Below are positions 11,828 through 23,500 of a DNA stretch of 64,000 nt, piece after piece. The stretch spans positions 13,100,501 through 13,164,500 of the forward strand of contig NW_027480432.1 of the NCBI RefSeq assembly GCF_051401765.1. The letters are read 5' to 3'. The translations under genes were made by a program, and so were the position numbers. Within the stretch, counting starts at the first letter, position 1. Each line of letters starts with the position of its first letter. This DNA comes from Calliopsis andreniformis. Its lineage: Eukaryota; Arthropoda; Insecta; Hymenoptera; Andrenidae. The notes under the pieces are model-generated. The model worked only from the letters and a program-made list of their open reading frames with translations, made no database searches and was not told the DNA's origin.

Positions 11828-13166
11828 GGTCATTCCACGCGAAATCGGGCACGTTTCGGAGCAAGTTCTTGTAATTTGCTCAAATTTGAATATGTTGTAG
11901 TCTTTAACGATATTTAAACGTACCCCAAAGGATTTTTCAAAATTTTGAAAATTGTCGATTTTACAGTTGTTTGAAGTTAAGTGCTACCTTTTTTTTTAAA
12001 AAAATTATAGTTATTGAACTAGTAAGCGGATGGAGATGAGCTTTACGGTGCTTGTAGATAAAACATTGAAGTTGGTAAAAAAAATTATTTCATTTAAAAC
12101 AAATTGTTTTTTAATCATCTTTTTTGCAATTATTTTAAACAAATGCAGGTTTTTAAGATGATGCGCGATTTTAAAAATCTGAAAAAAAAGGAGAATATAG
12201 TTTGATCCTTCCCCTTGATGGACAAACTTTCAAAAAGATGGACATTTTAAAATTGGCCGTGTGAAAATTGCCGAAAATTGACGCTGCGTCGAGTCGCACT
12301 GCCACGGCGGGCGCGTCGTCGCTGGCGGCCTAGTCGACTCCAGCGGGCGAACCTGCGTTATTTGCGATCAAGGCGACAAATATTGATAACTCACTCTTTG
12401 TCAATGATACTTATTGAAAAGTTCACATTCATTTTTGCCATGTGAAGTTGCAAAAAGGTGCCATTCTGCATTAATACCAAAATCTTCGAAATAAAAGCTA
12501 GGAAATAAGAGATTATATTTATGTTTTCAACAATAAGACGAAGAGTGAGTTACCAATATTTATTGATTGCATTAAACCTTGCAAATGCTCGGAGATAGTG
12601 TAGAATAATATTGGGTGAAGCCGCCTTGATCGTAAATAACGCACATTCGCCCGCTGGAATCGACTAGGCCGCCAGCGACGACGCGCCCGCCGTGGCAGTG
12701 CGACTCGACGCAGCGTCAACTTTTCGCAATTTTCACAGGGCCAATTTTAAAATGTCCATCTTTTTGAAAGTTTGTCCATCAAGGGGAAGGATCAAACTAT
12801 ATTCTCCTTTTTTTCAGATTTTTAAAATCGCGCATCATCTTAGAAACTTGCATTTGTTTAAAATAATTGCAAAAAAGATGATTAAAAAACAATTTTTTTT
12901 TAATGAAATAATTTTTTTTGCAAACTTCAATGTTTTCTCTATAAGCACCGTAAAGCTCATCTTCATCCGCTTACTAGTTCAATAGCTATAATTTTTTAAA
13001 GGAAAGGTAGCACTTAACTTCAAACAGCTGTAAAATCGACAATTTTCGAAATTTTGAAAAATCCTTTGGGGTACGTTTAAACATCGTTAAAGACTACGAC
13101 ATATTAAAATTTGAGCAAATTACAAGAACTTGCTCCGAAACGTGCCCGATTTCGCGTGGAATGACC
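11828..13166. mobile_element. long-inverted-repeat (fold-back) element, copy 2
   Basis: Same structure as the element at 4321-5664: identical GGTCATTCC ends, arms of about 540 bp, and the same centre, with roughly 95% identity by eye. Unlike copy 1 the flanks do not match (left ...ACAGATG, right CAAAAGG...). The left flank is a minus-strand Bel/Pao integrase and the right flank a plus-strand gypsy protease. The element therefore sits on a chimeric junction, as expected after recombination between dispersed copies. Confidence 0.85.
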
Positions 13167-14320
13167 CAAAAGGAAGTGCAAACATGCTGATGGACGCAGG
13201 AGCAGATATCACGTTATTAAAGATAGGAAAGGTACTAAGCGATGTACGCGCAGAAAATGAAACAGTGGCTCTGCGGGGCACAGTCCACATAGAAACTCAA
13301 ACATTGTGCTTGATACAATTAAATGTACAAATTGAAGACAGGGTTATAACACATCCCTGCCGACTAGTTCAGAACGACTTTCCTGTAGAAACTGACGGAA
13401 TTTTAGGACACGATTTCATGACTAAACACAAGGCCTGTATTAAAATAAACCAATGTCTAGAACTACACAGAACCAAATTTTCCTTCCGTAGCAACGATAA
13501 CGTAATATGTATTAAAACCAAGATCAGAAACTATTATCCTAGCAAAGTGTCAAGACACAGAAGAAGGAATCGTTCCAAAGCGATTTATAAAACCAGGTGT
13601 TCATAGGAAACCCATTAATAATAGGTAGGAATGCCAAGTGTTTAATACCTGCCCTAAACACTACCTCAGAAGAAACCCCTGCAGACATACCGACAGTAGA
13701 ACTAGAAAAAGAAATTACAGTGGCGACTATGACACACAGATTCACAACGTACAATTTCTGCAAGGTTGGAAGAGAATGCAAACCTCACGTTCCAAGATTG
13801 GATTAGACACAGACTACACAGACTAAACTGTTTTGTATACTTAGACGACATAGTAGTTTACGGACGCACGTTAAAGGAACACGCCGAACGTCTAGCTCTA
13901 ATATTCGACCGTATTCACGAGAGAGGGCTAAAACTCTATCCAGACAAATATGAATTCTTACGAAAAGAAACAGTATACGGAAGACATTTGATTAGCGAAG
14001 ACAAAAAAAAACCAGATCCTTCGAAATTAGATGCCGTCAAGAATTTTTCAGTCTTCAAAGGGGTTAAAGATGTGCAATCATTTCTAGGTCTAGCAGGATG
14101 CTATAGAAGATTCATACAGCATTTCTCAATGACGGCGAGACCCTTCACACAACTACTCAAAAAAGATCAAAAATTTAGGTGAATCTCACAAAAACAAGAA
14201 GCTTTCGATATCCTAAAAGAAAAACTAATGATGGCACTGCTATTACAATACGCCGAATTTTTAAAACCATTTATTCTGACAATCGACGCCTTAGGGAAAG
14301 CAGTAGGCGCGATCTTATCC

Positions 14321-15771
14321 TGTAACGTGCGTAGCGCGGTCGCGTTGGTCGGCGGAATGTTTTCTGCTCAAACGCTACGCGCGTTATCAGTACACTCGAC
14401 AATGAAGTAGAGCAGTTACTTCACCCTCGATTATAGATCAATTACTGTGGGTTCGTTTTCGTCTAGTCCTATACAGGCCCTGTAGTGTATACTTGTTCGA
14501 GGAAGGTGGAGGTTTGTTTGAAGGTCTGATTATTAAATATACTGTATTGCGGTTGCAATATTAAAATAGGTAATATATTCTGATGATAAACACAATTTAA
14601 AGAACATTAAACAAGAAAGTCAAGTAAAACAAAAATATAAAAGAATTACAATAATAAAAGAAATGAAAAGAATGTACAATGAGGGACTCACCAATCTACT
14701 GGTTACTTCTTTACAAATTATATATATTTCTCCTTGAATTACTTTATCCGATTTTATCTGATCTTTATCTGATTTCCAAATACCTGGAGTACTATAGACT
14801 GGATATACCTGGAAAACTACACACACGCACACATACACACACACGATTAAAGATATTACTATATTATTAAGCCGAATACTATATTATTGGATATTAAGAA
14901 ATAATTAAGAAACAGAGAACTATTTGAATTCTAAAACTAATTGAAACTTTAAAACTATTTGAAATTTTAATACTATTTGAGATTTTACGTGCTGCTATGA
15001 GTCTATTCACTCCCGGCTCACTGCACTTCTGAGTGAATCTCTGCTCGAAACTATTAAGAGAAAACTGATAGAAAACAGAATAATTAGCCCCTCGTCGCGT
15101 ACCTCACGACGTGTCAACGAAAAGTGTCGAAGCTTGGAGCACTCGGCGGGACCCAGGCTGGGCTAGCTACCAAAAAGCTGATGCTGCATTATTGTAACCT
15201 GACGGCAAGTCGCGGCCGCTCTCACGAGGCTCGCCTGAAATCACGTGTGTGTGCATGGTTTATGTGTCCTTTTAATTTCTGCACTTCTCAACCAGTAGGT
15301 TTGGTGATGTTCTCAACCATTCTAAATTCTGAATCCGCATTCTTACATACTCGTATTCATTCGCACAATAGTAATCCCGGATATATGTATATAAAAATAT
15401 GTATATGTATAAAATATAAAATTAGAAGGATAATAATACAAAGGTGAACATTATGATTTTACCAATGAGGCAGTATATCGGCAAGTATTTGGGAAATATT
15501 CGCAAAACTATTGCATCCGTTGTGTAGGCAATTTTATTATTATTAATTTTATTGGAGAACCACTGGGCGTCCAAAGATTCTATGTATTAACCGGACGTTA
15601 ATATCGGGTTGCTGCAACGGCAGCTCGTTGCAGGATTCGAGAGACGTTCACGACTTACTTTATGCTAACGCCAAATATCGGGTGGCAACTAACTGTCGCG
15701 ACGACGACAATTCCTCATGGGAAAGGAAAAGAAAAAAAAAAAAGAAATTTTAATCGTTACGGAACGTAACA
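14321..15771. mobile_element. solo LTR inside the RNase H region of gypsy A
   Basis: The 1451-bp insert begins TGTAACG and ends CGTAACA (TG...CA termini) and is bounded by ATCC at 14317-14320 and 15772-15775. Removing the insert and one ATCC joins the two halves of the host RNase H frame in phase, which fixes the boundaries. No PBS, polypurine tract or coding sequence is present, so this is an LTR left by LTR-LTR recombination. It includes a CA-rich microsatellite near 14820-14845. Orientation is not determined. Confidence 0.88.
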
Positions 15772-16227
15772 ATCCCAAGAGAATCCAAGTCAGGACCTAC
15801 CGATAGCATACGCGAGTAGAGTCTTGAACAAAGCAGAAATAAAGTACAATACCATTGGAAAAGAATGATTAGCTATAATATGGGCATCACAACATTTCCG
15901 ACTGTATCTATACGGCCCTAAGTTTACCATAGAAACCGATCATAAGCCACTCACTTGGCTTTTTAACGTGATAGACCCAGATTCGAGGTTAATGAGATAG
16001 AGATTAAAATTAGCCGAATACGACTATATTACAGAATACAAGAGTGGTAAGACGAATAAAAACTCAGACGCACTCAGTAGAATGTTTGCGATTAGAAGGG
16101 GCCAGGGGAGATCAAGAAAAGAAACAGTAGATAAGCACGATGAAATTGAAAGTATAGACGTCGATAACGCCAGCGATAAAGACGAACCTTCACAAGACGA
16201 ATACTGACAAACGAGTGACCTAATATA

Positions 16228-17772
16228 CAGGGTGTCCCAAAACTATGGGACAAGCCGAGACATGCATATTTTTCATGCAAATAGAAATCGAAAAGTCCTG
16301 TACCGTTTTGCAATCTGGAGCTTCATCTTCGAGATATCGGTGATTGAAATTCAGGTATTGGACTTCCGGGGCGCGCTGTTCAAATCCCAGTCAGCCGAAC
16401 GTGTGACCACACACACGCGAGTTCGAACGCGAGAAGCACGCGTCGGTGAACATACACACGCGTATACTGCTGATGTTACAGATGTTAATGCACTTCCATG
16501 GTATGAACTGAACAGTTACTTAACTTTTTCACTAATTGTAAGTCATAATAAATGTTCCAAGAGCAAAGGCAGCTCATTTTGTAAAAACTCCAAGTACGTC
16601 CTGGCTGGCTGTAGAAGTGTGAAGAACCGATATCCTGCTGTTTTACCGAAATCGCTGTATCTGGCTGCCGACTGTACACGCGCCTATTGTCCCTCGGCAG
16701 TGGACAGGGGTAACATAAGAATCTGGTCACCACGTGTACTAGCCGAAGTAACGTACAGATTAAAAAAAAATAGCTTATTGTTCAGAACGAAGACGTCTGA
16801 ACTCTTAAAAGGTGTCCTTTTGGGGTGCTTTTCCAAATGAAGCAAGCTGATATTTTCCAGACACTCCTCGAGAAGAAATAACTGCATGTCGTGAGACAAG
16901 TGGGTCTTTACCTCGCTCGTACCCTTCTTAGATTCTATGAACCAAGACACTTGGCACCGTCGTAAATTTTCCACACAAACAGCTAATACTTTCTATGCTG
17001 TATTTTTACCATTTCTCTGCCTGCTCTTTTCAAGTTTCTCAACCAATCTTCGTTCATTTTCCAGCTTTCTTAAGTGTTAAAGGAACCAATAATGTTTTTT
17101 CGAGGTATCCCCTTGACTTGATCTGTTAACATGCGGATTCTAACAGTCAGAATCATTCTTTGAGCGAAACCGAGAGCATCGTAAAAAGATTTCTGAGGAC
17201 AGATATTATTGGTGTCCAACTAACTATTAGCTTAGTTATTATCTAGTTTTTACCCTTAATTATTGTTTAGACTTTAGTTTAAAGTAGTGTGTGGATTTTA
17301 GTGTGTGTCATTGTGTAGGTTTTAGTGCGTTATTTTCTAAGTTGTAGTGTACTAAGATTAGTGTTTTGAACTTACGTCGAATTAAAAACTCGAACGTTAA
17401 ACAATGTTCTCCAACGAAGAGTACTACGATATGATGCTTGCATTAGGTGAATTATGACTTACAATTAGTGAAAAAGTTAAGTAACTGTTCAGTTCATACC
17501 ATGGAAATGCATTAACATCTGTAACATCAGCAGTATACGCGTGTGTATGTTCACCGACGCGTGCTTCTCGCGTTTGAACTCGCGTGTGTCTGGTCACACG
17601 TTCGGCTGACTGGGATTTGAACAGCGCGCCCCGGAAGTCCAATACCTGAATTTCAATCACCGATATCTCGAAAATGAAGCTCCAGATTGCAAAACGGTAC
17701 AGGACTTTTCGATTTCTATTTGCATGAAGAATATGCATATCTCGGCTTGTCCCATAGTTTTGGGACACCCTG
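16228..17772. mobile_element. mariner-type non-autonomous element with ~320-bp terminal inverted repeats
   Basis: The ends are CAGGGTGTCCC and its complement, flanked by TA on both sides (16226-16227 and 17773-17774). The terminal repeats span about 16228-16551 and 17449-17772 and differ at only a handful of positions, suggesting recent activity. The internal ~900 bp has no transposase motif; minus-strand frames there (e.g. 16684-16974) are not recognised and might be captured sequence. It interrupts the linker before the integrase of gypsy A. Confidence 0.85.
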
Positions 17773-17870
17773 TATACGGAGGACGAAAAGAGACGTATCT
17801 TATACGAATATCACGATATCCCCTTTGGCGGACACTTAGGAGTCAAACGAAAACTAAAGCATATCAACCT

Positions 17871-18517
17871 TTAGGAGGGAATTTCTTTTTTTTCTGGTAA
17901 AAAATGTCGATACTTCAGTATTTTTTATAAACAAAACTATAGCATTAATTAATTTATACCTTCATTGTATTATATACATTTTTTCAGTTCAATTCACTTC
18001 GAAATACAATTTAAATTGCCCGTGAACTAGGACGCTTCGCACAATTGCTTCATTAACAGTTGATATGATATTTACCCTCCATTTCATCTGAAATAAAAAA
18101 TTCTAATGAGGTTTTATTTTATATATATGTAATTATCGTTTGATCTACAATTAATAACAAGAAATTATTTTTCGAAAAATGGTAGCTGTTTAAATGCAAA
18201 TGTCCGATTTTTGTCAAAAAATTTCCCGCATTTTTGATAATTAAAAAAGTAGTATATAACCTATCATCTTGCCTGTAGGTCAAACGATAAAAGAATTCTT
18301 TATTAACTTACAGTTAAAATTTCAAGTTGATCAGTGCAATACTTTTTTTTAAATTGTGTCAACCAGCTGCAAAATCGTTGTTTTGAGAAAAACGCGTTTA
18401 AAGTTTAAAATGCAATTATTAAACGAATATTAAGTACTTACAACTAATCAGCTATACCAGGTCTGTATATTATTCCTTCCTGTTGCTCGTTGAATCGATT
18501 TTTTCCAAATTTGCCAT
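17871..18517. other. AT-rich sequence, nothing recognised
   Basis: Between the end of the gypsy A relic and the MITE end at 18518. No exon, repeat or motif that I can support. Confidence 0.5.
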
Positions 18518-18590
18518 CCTAGATAGCACACGACGTCTTGAAGATGTCTATTTTATGTTCATGTGCTTTTGATGTGTCGTCAATGCGTGT
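18518..18590. repeat. single end of an ACGTCTT-rich MITE family
   Basis: CCTAGATAGCACACGACGTC and the following ~30 bases match, in inverse orientation, 62033-62078. The first part also matches the ends of the element at 57447-58129. No partner end is found nearby, so it is a fragment. Confidence 0.6.
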
Positions 18591-18810
18591 TCCATCACAC
18601 GCCATAGGGTGTCGCTTCGGTGACGTACTGCTTTTGTGCGCATGCGTAATGGAAATCGTCCTGCGGTATGTGCGCAAGCGCGTTGCTCGTCGCTGGCGTG
18701 ATGATTTGATCTACGGGATTGAGGTTAGGATATGGATTAGGGGTTTACATCACTGCCATTGTCCAGATTTAATTATCACTCATTATTTATTAAATGTAGA
18801 AGAAGAACTT

Positions 18811-19308
18811 TTAAAACTCAATTTCTTCATAATTGAAATCGTAGCTGGTTGTTACACCTCTCCTATCGTGGAAGCCCTCGTCCTCGAAGGTGAGGGTTCT
18901 TCCTGTTATCGGTGGGATCTGCTTCACCTCCGCTACTTGGCTTTCTTCGGGTTCTTTCCTCGTCGTGGGTGGAAGACATGCTCCGGTGCCGAAGATTCTT
19001 ACGATTTTGTAGGCCCTGTTTCTTGGATCTGTTTTTGGTAGATTTTTATACCAAGTCCAGTCCTCTTCTTCCAGCGTCACCCTGCGGAGCCGCCATTTTG
19101 ATTTCGCCATTGCTCGGTTTCTGCGCCTCTGTGTACGCTGTCTCCCTGTACGCTTCGGCATTTTGAGAGCTACTGTTTCCTTACCTCTCGTCCTGGGTAG
19201 TAGGATTCTTGGAATTTGCGCCGGAATATTTCTGTTAGTGCCTAGTTTATTCGCGCGCTGACGATGTTTGGGGATTAGGATTAATTGGGGGATTAGGTGG
19301 TTTCTCAT
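18811..19308 (-). CDS. unrecognised basic ORF, third of a group of three
   Basis: 165 codons, with a likelier start at the internal Met-Pro-Lys-Arg near 19160 (about 116 codons). The N-terminus is very Arg-rich; the middle has a WRLRRVTLEEEDWTWYKNLP segment, and the acidic C-terminus ends in Glu-Phe. No known domain is recognised. It lies on the same strand as, and downstream of, the pol region of gypsy C and the two cysteine-rich ORFs at 19366-19680 and 20118-20393. A downstream accessory ORF of that element or an unrelated relic are both possible. Confidence 0.35.
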   Translation of the reverse strand: MRNHLIPQLILIPKHRQRANKLGTNRNIPAQIPRILLPRTRGKETVALKMPKRTGRQRTQRRRNRAMAKSKWRLRRVTLEEEDWTWYKNLPKTDPRNRAYKIVRIFGTGACLPPTTRKEPEESQVAEVKQIPPITGRTLTFEDEGFHDRRGVTTSYDFNYEEIEF

Positions 19309-19365
19309 GGAGGATAGTTTGAGAAAGGATTATAGACACCTTGTATGTGTGTTTAAATATTAATT

Positions 19366-19680
19366 TTATTCTTCGTCATAGTCTACGTTTATTACATCCT
19401 CCCTCTCATGGGGTGCAAGGCGCGTCCATGTCCTTATGCATTTGAAGCATTTTACTGCCGGCATTTGGTGATATAGCCGGCGGTTGCACGCCCGGCACCT
19501 TTTCTGATACGAGATTTCTCGGGTCCTCACCAGCAGGTGTTCGGGGGCTGGTTCGATGTAGGGGAGTTCCTCGTCGAAGAGGTGTTCCGTGCACTTAATG
19601 CATACTTTTCTCCCGTTGCCGTCTTCGTATTTGTATTCCTTCAGGCCACGCAGACACCATTTTCCTCTCATCTGCTCCAT
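19366..19680 (-). CDS. unrecognised cysteine-rich ORF with three CxxC pairs
   Basis: 104 codons from an ATG at 19680 to a stop at 19366. It contains CIKC, CRAC and CFKC pairs at about residues 27-30, 62-65 and 77-80; the last two make a zinc-ribbon-like unit (CRACNRRLYHQMPAVKCFKC). The C-terminus is acidic. A similar CHKCGKQLY unit ends the ORF at 20118-20393, suggesting two related modules. It is intact over its length, which is unusual beside the heavily decayed pol genes. No family is recognised. Confidence 0.4.
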   Translation of the reverse strand: MEQMRGKWCLRGLKEYKYEDGNGRKVCIKCTEHLFDEELPYIEPAPEHLLVRTREISYQKRCRACNRRLYHQMPAVKCFKCIRTWTRLAPHEREDVINVDYDEE

Positions 19681-20117
19681 GTTGTGGTTTGCTTGATTGC
19701 GTCTTGATGGAAGAGGATTTTTGTCATTTTCCTTATGCTTCTACTGTTTTCCTTATTTGTATTATTTTATTCTTACTTACTTGCTTCCTGGTTTGTGTGG
19801 TATCTGGTTTTACGTCTCGCCTGTGTCTTCGCTTTGTCGTAGTTCGGGCTACAATGGCGCGATCGCGTTAGCATTCAATTAACCGTAACTTGCGTAGTGG
19901 GGAGAATATCTTAAGGTATCTAGGAGGTATTTAGGAGGGGTTTGGTTGATAAACATCGTTTCTCCCTATTATGGTCTGTTTCGCTTTATTGTCTCTCTAG
20001 CAGAAATTCTTGTTCTACAACGTCTATGGCTTTGCCGGCTTGTAAATTTTCGTTGTACTCCGCTGAGAGGTCCATCCATTCCTCCATGCACCAAGTGTAT
20101 TCTGCCGCTGGTCCCGC

Positions 20118-20393
20118 CTAGTATAGCTGCTTCCCGCACTTGTGGCAATTTGCATGCAGTGCCCTGCTCCATGGGAGTACCAAGAGGTGTCTTGTCGCTT
20201 CATAGCACTGTAGTATTATCTCCTGCGGGAGTTTTTCCCAACACTTTTCGCATAGTTTGCTTCGCGTTGGTGTTGTTTCGTCTTCGTACGCTCGGTCTTT
20301 TTTTGTCAGGCATATCATTTCCAGTAGTGGCCCATATGTTTGTGGAAAGTCCTGGGGTTGCACTCCATCGAAGGGTTTGGCATACTCTTTCAT
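20118..20393 (-). pseudogene. second cysteine-rich ORF, interrupted by a stop
   Basis: 91 codons with CEKC, a further Cys, then CHKC, followed by an in-frame TAG. Beyond the stop the same frame stays open for about 45 more codons (to about 19980) with Trp- and Glu-rich sequence. The TAG therefore probably interrupts a longer protein. The zinc-ribbon-like unit resembles that in 19366-19680. No known family. Confidence 0.4.
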
Positions 20394-20559
20394 ATTTCCT
20401 GCTATGCTTTAATAGAAGAGGGATTTGTAATTCTTCTTGCTGTATTTTCTTTATATATTTCCTTCTTCGTAATATTCTAAATGTACTTACTTAATTCGCC
20501 GTTTATTGAATAAATGTATATATATACATAGTTTATATTTACTCCTATCGCTTATCATT

Positions 20560-23500
20560 CGTATCATCATGATTACAATGACGGGCGGAGTTAGTGTTTA
20601 GCTAAGCATGATTTCGTAAGTGTGGGAATGTCCTAAGATATTTATTATTTTATTTCTATTTAATTTTCTTTCATTTCTAGAATTTTGAGAAGAGGATTTT
20701 GTCGTCTCTTCGTGTTTCGTTGGTTTTTCGTGTTTGATTTTTCTTGGGACTAGTCGTCTTCTTTCTTCCAGTGATTTTGAATGTTGCTTTCTTTTTGGAG
20801 GGGATTAATTCTTGATGTATGTTCTTTTTCTTCATATTTGTTTGGTTTGGTTCCATTTCTACCTGTTCGGGTAGAGTTTCCGCGTTTCTTCATGTTTGAT
20901 TCACTTCCTTGTTCGCACCGTTTTTTGTGATGTACGCTTTTATGATTCTGCTTTGTGAACTACTCTAGTCCGTTTCAGTCCAATTTGAATTTGTACATTA
21001 TTATTATCTAGTATTTTTGTGATAGTATATGGGCCGTCATATTCATTTTCTAATTTTTCCTTTTTTGTTTTTAATAGCATTATTTTTCCTGGATTATATT
21101 GTGTGTGGGAGGTTTTTCGATTATAGTGGTACTTCTGCCGGTACTTTGAAGATTCTAAGTTTTGTATGTGATAGCTTTGAAATTAGCTTATCTACGAAAT
21201 CGCAATATGTTGGCAATGAGTCGGAGGGATAGAAATTTAATGGCTGTCTTTTCGTCCGTAAATCAATTCATACGGTGTGTATTTCGTGCCTTCATGTATG
21301 CTGGTGTTATAAGAGAACATGGTTGTGGTAGCCACTGGTCCCATTGTTTTTCTGTAGATACGTAGTCTTTTAGATATTCGATCAAGACATGATGACTTCG
21401 TTCTAGAGATCCGTTGGATTGAGGATGGAAAGACGAAGTTTTTCCATTATTTATTGTTTGATGTGGAATGTTGTTGCCAATTTCTTTATTAATGAGCTTG
21501 TGAAGCATGTGCCTTGATCTATAAGTATGGCCTTTGGGTATCCATAATTACATATGAAGTGGTTTGTGAATTCCCTTGCCACTTCCTCTGTAGTGATTGA
21601 GGTTATGGGAATTGCGAGTGAGTGATGGTGAGTTTATCTTGTATTGTTAATTTGTAGCTTTTACCTCTAGTTGTAAGTGGTAATGGTCCCACTATATCCA
21701 TAGATATTTTGTCGAAGGCATTGCGTGGTGTATCTGTTATGATCATGGGCTCTTTGGTTTTTACACTTACTAATTTTGTTTTTTGACAACTGATGCAGGT
21801 TTTAATGAATTCCTTTACATCTGATTTCATGTTGTTCCAGTAATATAGATTTCTGACTCTTTCGTAGGTTTTCCTTACGCCTTTGTGTCCACCTGTTGGT
21901 GTTTCATGATTTTCTCTAATTATTTCCTGTCTCTGGTTTTCAGGAAGTATTTGGAGAGTTCCTTTGCATGTTGATATTTGGATATATGATTGTAAGAAAC
22001 CTAGTTTCATCATATTCTTGACATAGTTGTGAGGTATTCCTATATCTTCTATTGGTATTGATATTTTAGTAATTTTATGCTTTTCTAATTTAGCACATAG
22101 ATTTTTGAAAGCGAAGAGGAGTGTCTTCTCTGTTAGTCTGTATGGAATTGTTATCCCAAGGATGGTTTGCTTATCGCGTGGAAATTTTATTATATCTCCT
22201 ACTTTAGTTGCTACTTTTTGGTAAGAGTATTCTATCTTTTTCTTTATTAATTCTTTTCCTATTCTGCCTATTGGATTTCCTTGCGCATTTGTATATATGA
22301 CTACTGTTTCTCTTCTTATCCGTATAGGGTCATTGATTTCTACTATCCTGCTTAATATTTGGATTTCTTCTGTCTTCCTTGGCTTATTATTTCTTATTTG
22401 TCTTGGGAATGCTTGAGCTTCTGCTTTATACAGTGGAAATTTGGTAAGTATCTTGCATTTATCTTCTGTTTCCTTTATTTTAATTGGTGTAATTGGTGCT
22501 GTAATTGTTTCGCTTGAATCTGATGCATTTGCCTCTTTTAGGTGAGGTGGCTGTGTTGCTTTTTCTGCTGTTTTTGTTGTTACTGCTACTGCTGTTGCTG
22601 CTGCTACTGTTACCGCTACTGCATGTTGTTTTCATTTTTCGTGGTTCGCGATAATGATTTTCAGGGATTTGTATGATCTCGTCTACCGCCATTTCTTCTT
22701 CTTGTCTTGGAGTTGCGCTTTCGATTTCTGTGGACTCAGGGTGGGAGCTTTGCTATGAAAGGGGAATAAATTTCCGCTTTTACGATTATGTTTCTTCGCG
22801 TGTGGTTTCCCGACGACGAATCTGTGCTGATGATCATTTTTTGGTCGGAAGAAGCTGTGGTTCTTTGTTTTCTTCTTAATTCTTTTTTATACTCTTCGTA
22901 TGCTGATGTAGTTGAATCTGAGTCGTATGATGATTCGTCTTTTCTTGTTTGTTTTTTTAGTACTGAAGTGCTCGACCCTGATGATGTTGCTTTTCCGTCT
23001 CTTTTTCTTTTAGTTTGTGTATGCGATTGGTCTTATTCCTTTCTTATTTGTATCGGAAACGTGTTGATTGGATTTTGGGAGAGAGCATCTATGTTTGTGT
23101 TCTTCTTCCCTGGTTTGTATATTATTTTATATTCGTATTCTGCCAGTTTTAGTCTCCATCGCATTAATCGCGATGTTGGATTTGCTACAGAGTTCAGTCA
23201 TTCGAGTGGTTTGTGATTCATTATTAGATTTAACTTTTTTCCGTATAAGTATGGTCGGAAGTATTGCACCACGTAAACTAGTGCTAGGAGTTCCCTTTCT
23301 GTAGGGGAATACCTTATTTCCGCGTCGTTCAGGACTCTTGATGTGTATGCGATTGGTAGGTAGGTCTTTTCCAATTTCTCCTTGGCTGAGTATTGCTCCA
23401 ATTACATAACCTGATGCATCTGTTGTTATATTAAACAGATTTTTGAAATTTGGATATTGAAGAATAGGTTCTTGGCATAGTGCATCGCGTAAGACTTCGA

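Larger units (their letters stand above)
13167..17870 (+). mobile_element. Ty3/gypsy retrotransposon A, internal pol relic, broken by two later insertions
   Basis: Pol order on the plus strand. Protease is at about 13179-13560 (DAGA active-site motif, then ILGHDF). The protease-RT linker is at 13560-13800. The RT is internally deleted and resumes near 13820 with YLDDIVVYG; the thumb region runs to about 14180. RNase H is at 14200-14316 and continues at 15772-16085 (LPIAYASR, TDHKPLTW, DALSR). The start of integrase (FGGHLGVKR) is at 17775-17870. A solo LTR (14321-15771) splits RNase H and a mariner-type MITE (16228-17772) splits the RNase H-integrase linker. There are several stops and frameshifts and no LTRs. 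The left end is truncated at the fold-back element and the right end fades near 17870. It is defective. Confidence 0.85.

Noticed and set aside
14820..14845. CA-rich microsatellite considered as a CRISPR-like or satellite array
   Set aside because: Simple dinucleotide run within a solo LTR; no repeat-spacer organisation.
16232..16840. 202-codon plus-strand ORF
   Set aside because: Its first half is the terminal inverted repeat of the mariner-type element and recurs inverted as 17768-17424; no protein motif.
18538..20494. Long plus-strand ORFs (167, 84 and 182 codons), Cys/Phe/Leu-rich
   Set aside because: Opposite-strand shadows of the cysteine-rich minus-strand ORFs, with improbable composition.
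22673..23304. Plus-strand ORFs of 68-142 codons
   Set aside because: Antisense shadows of the gypsy C pol linker and RNase H region.
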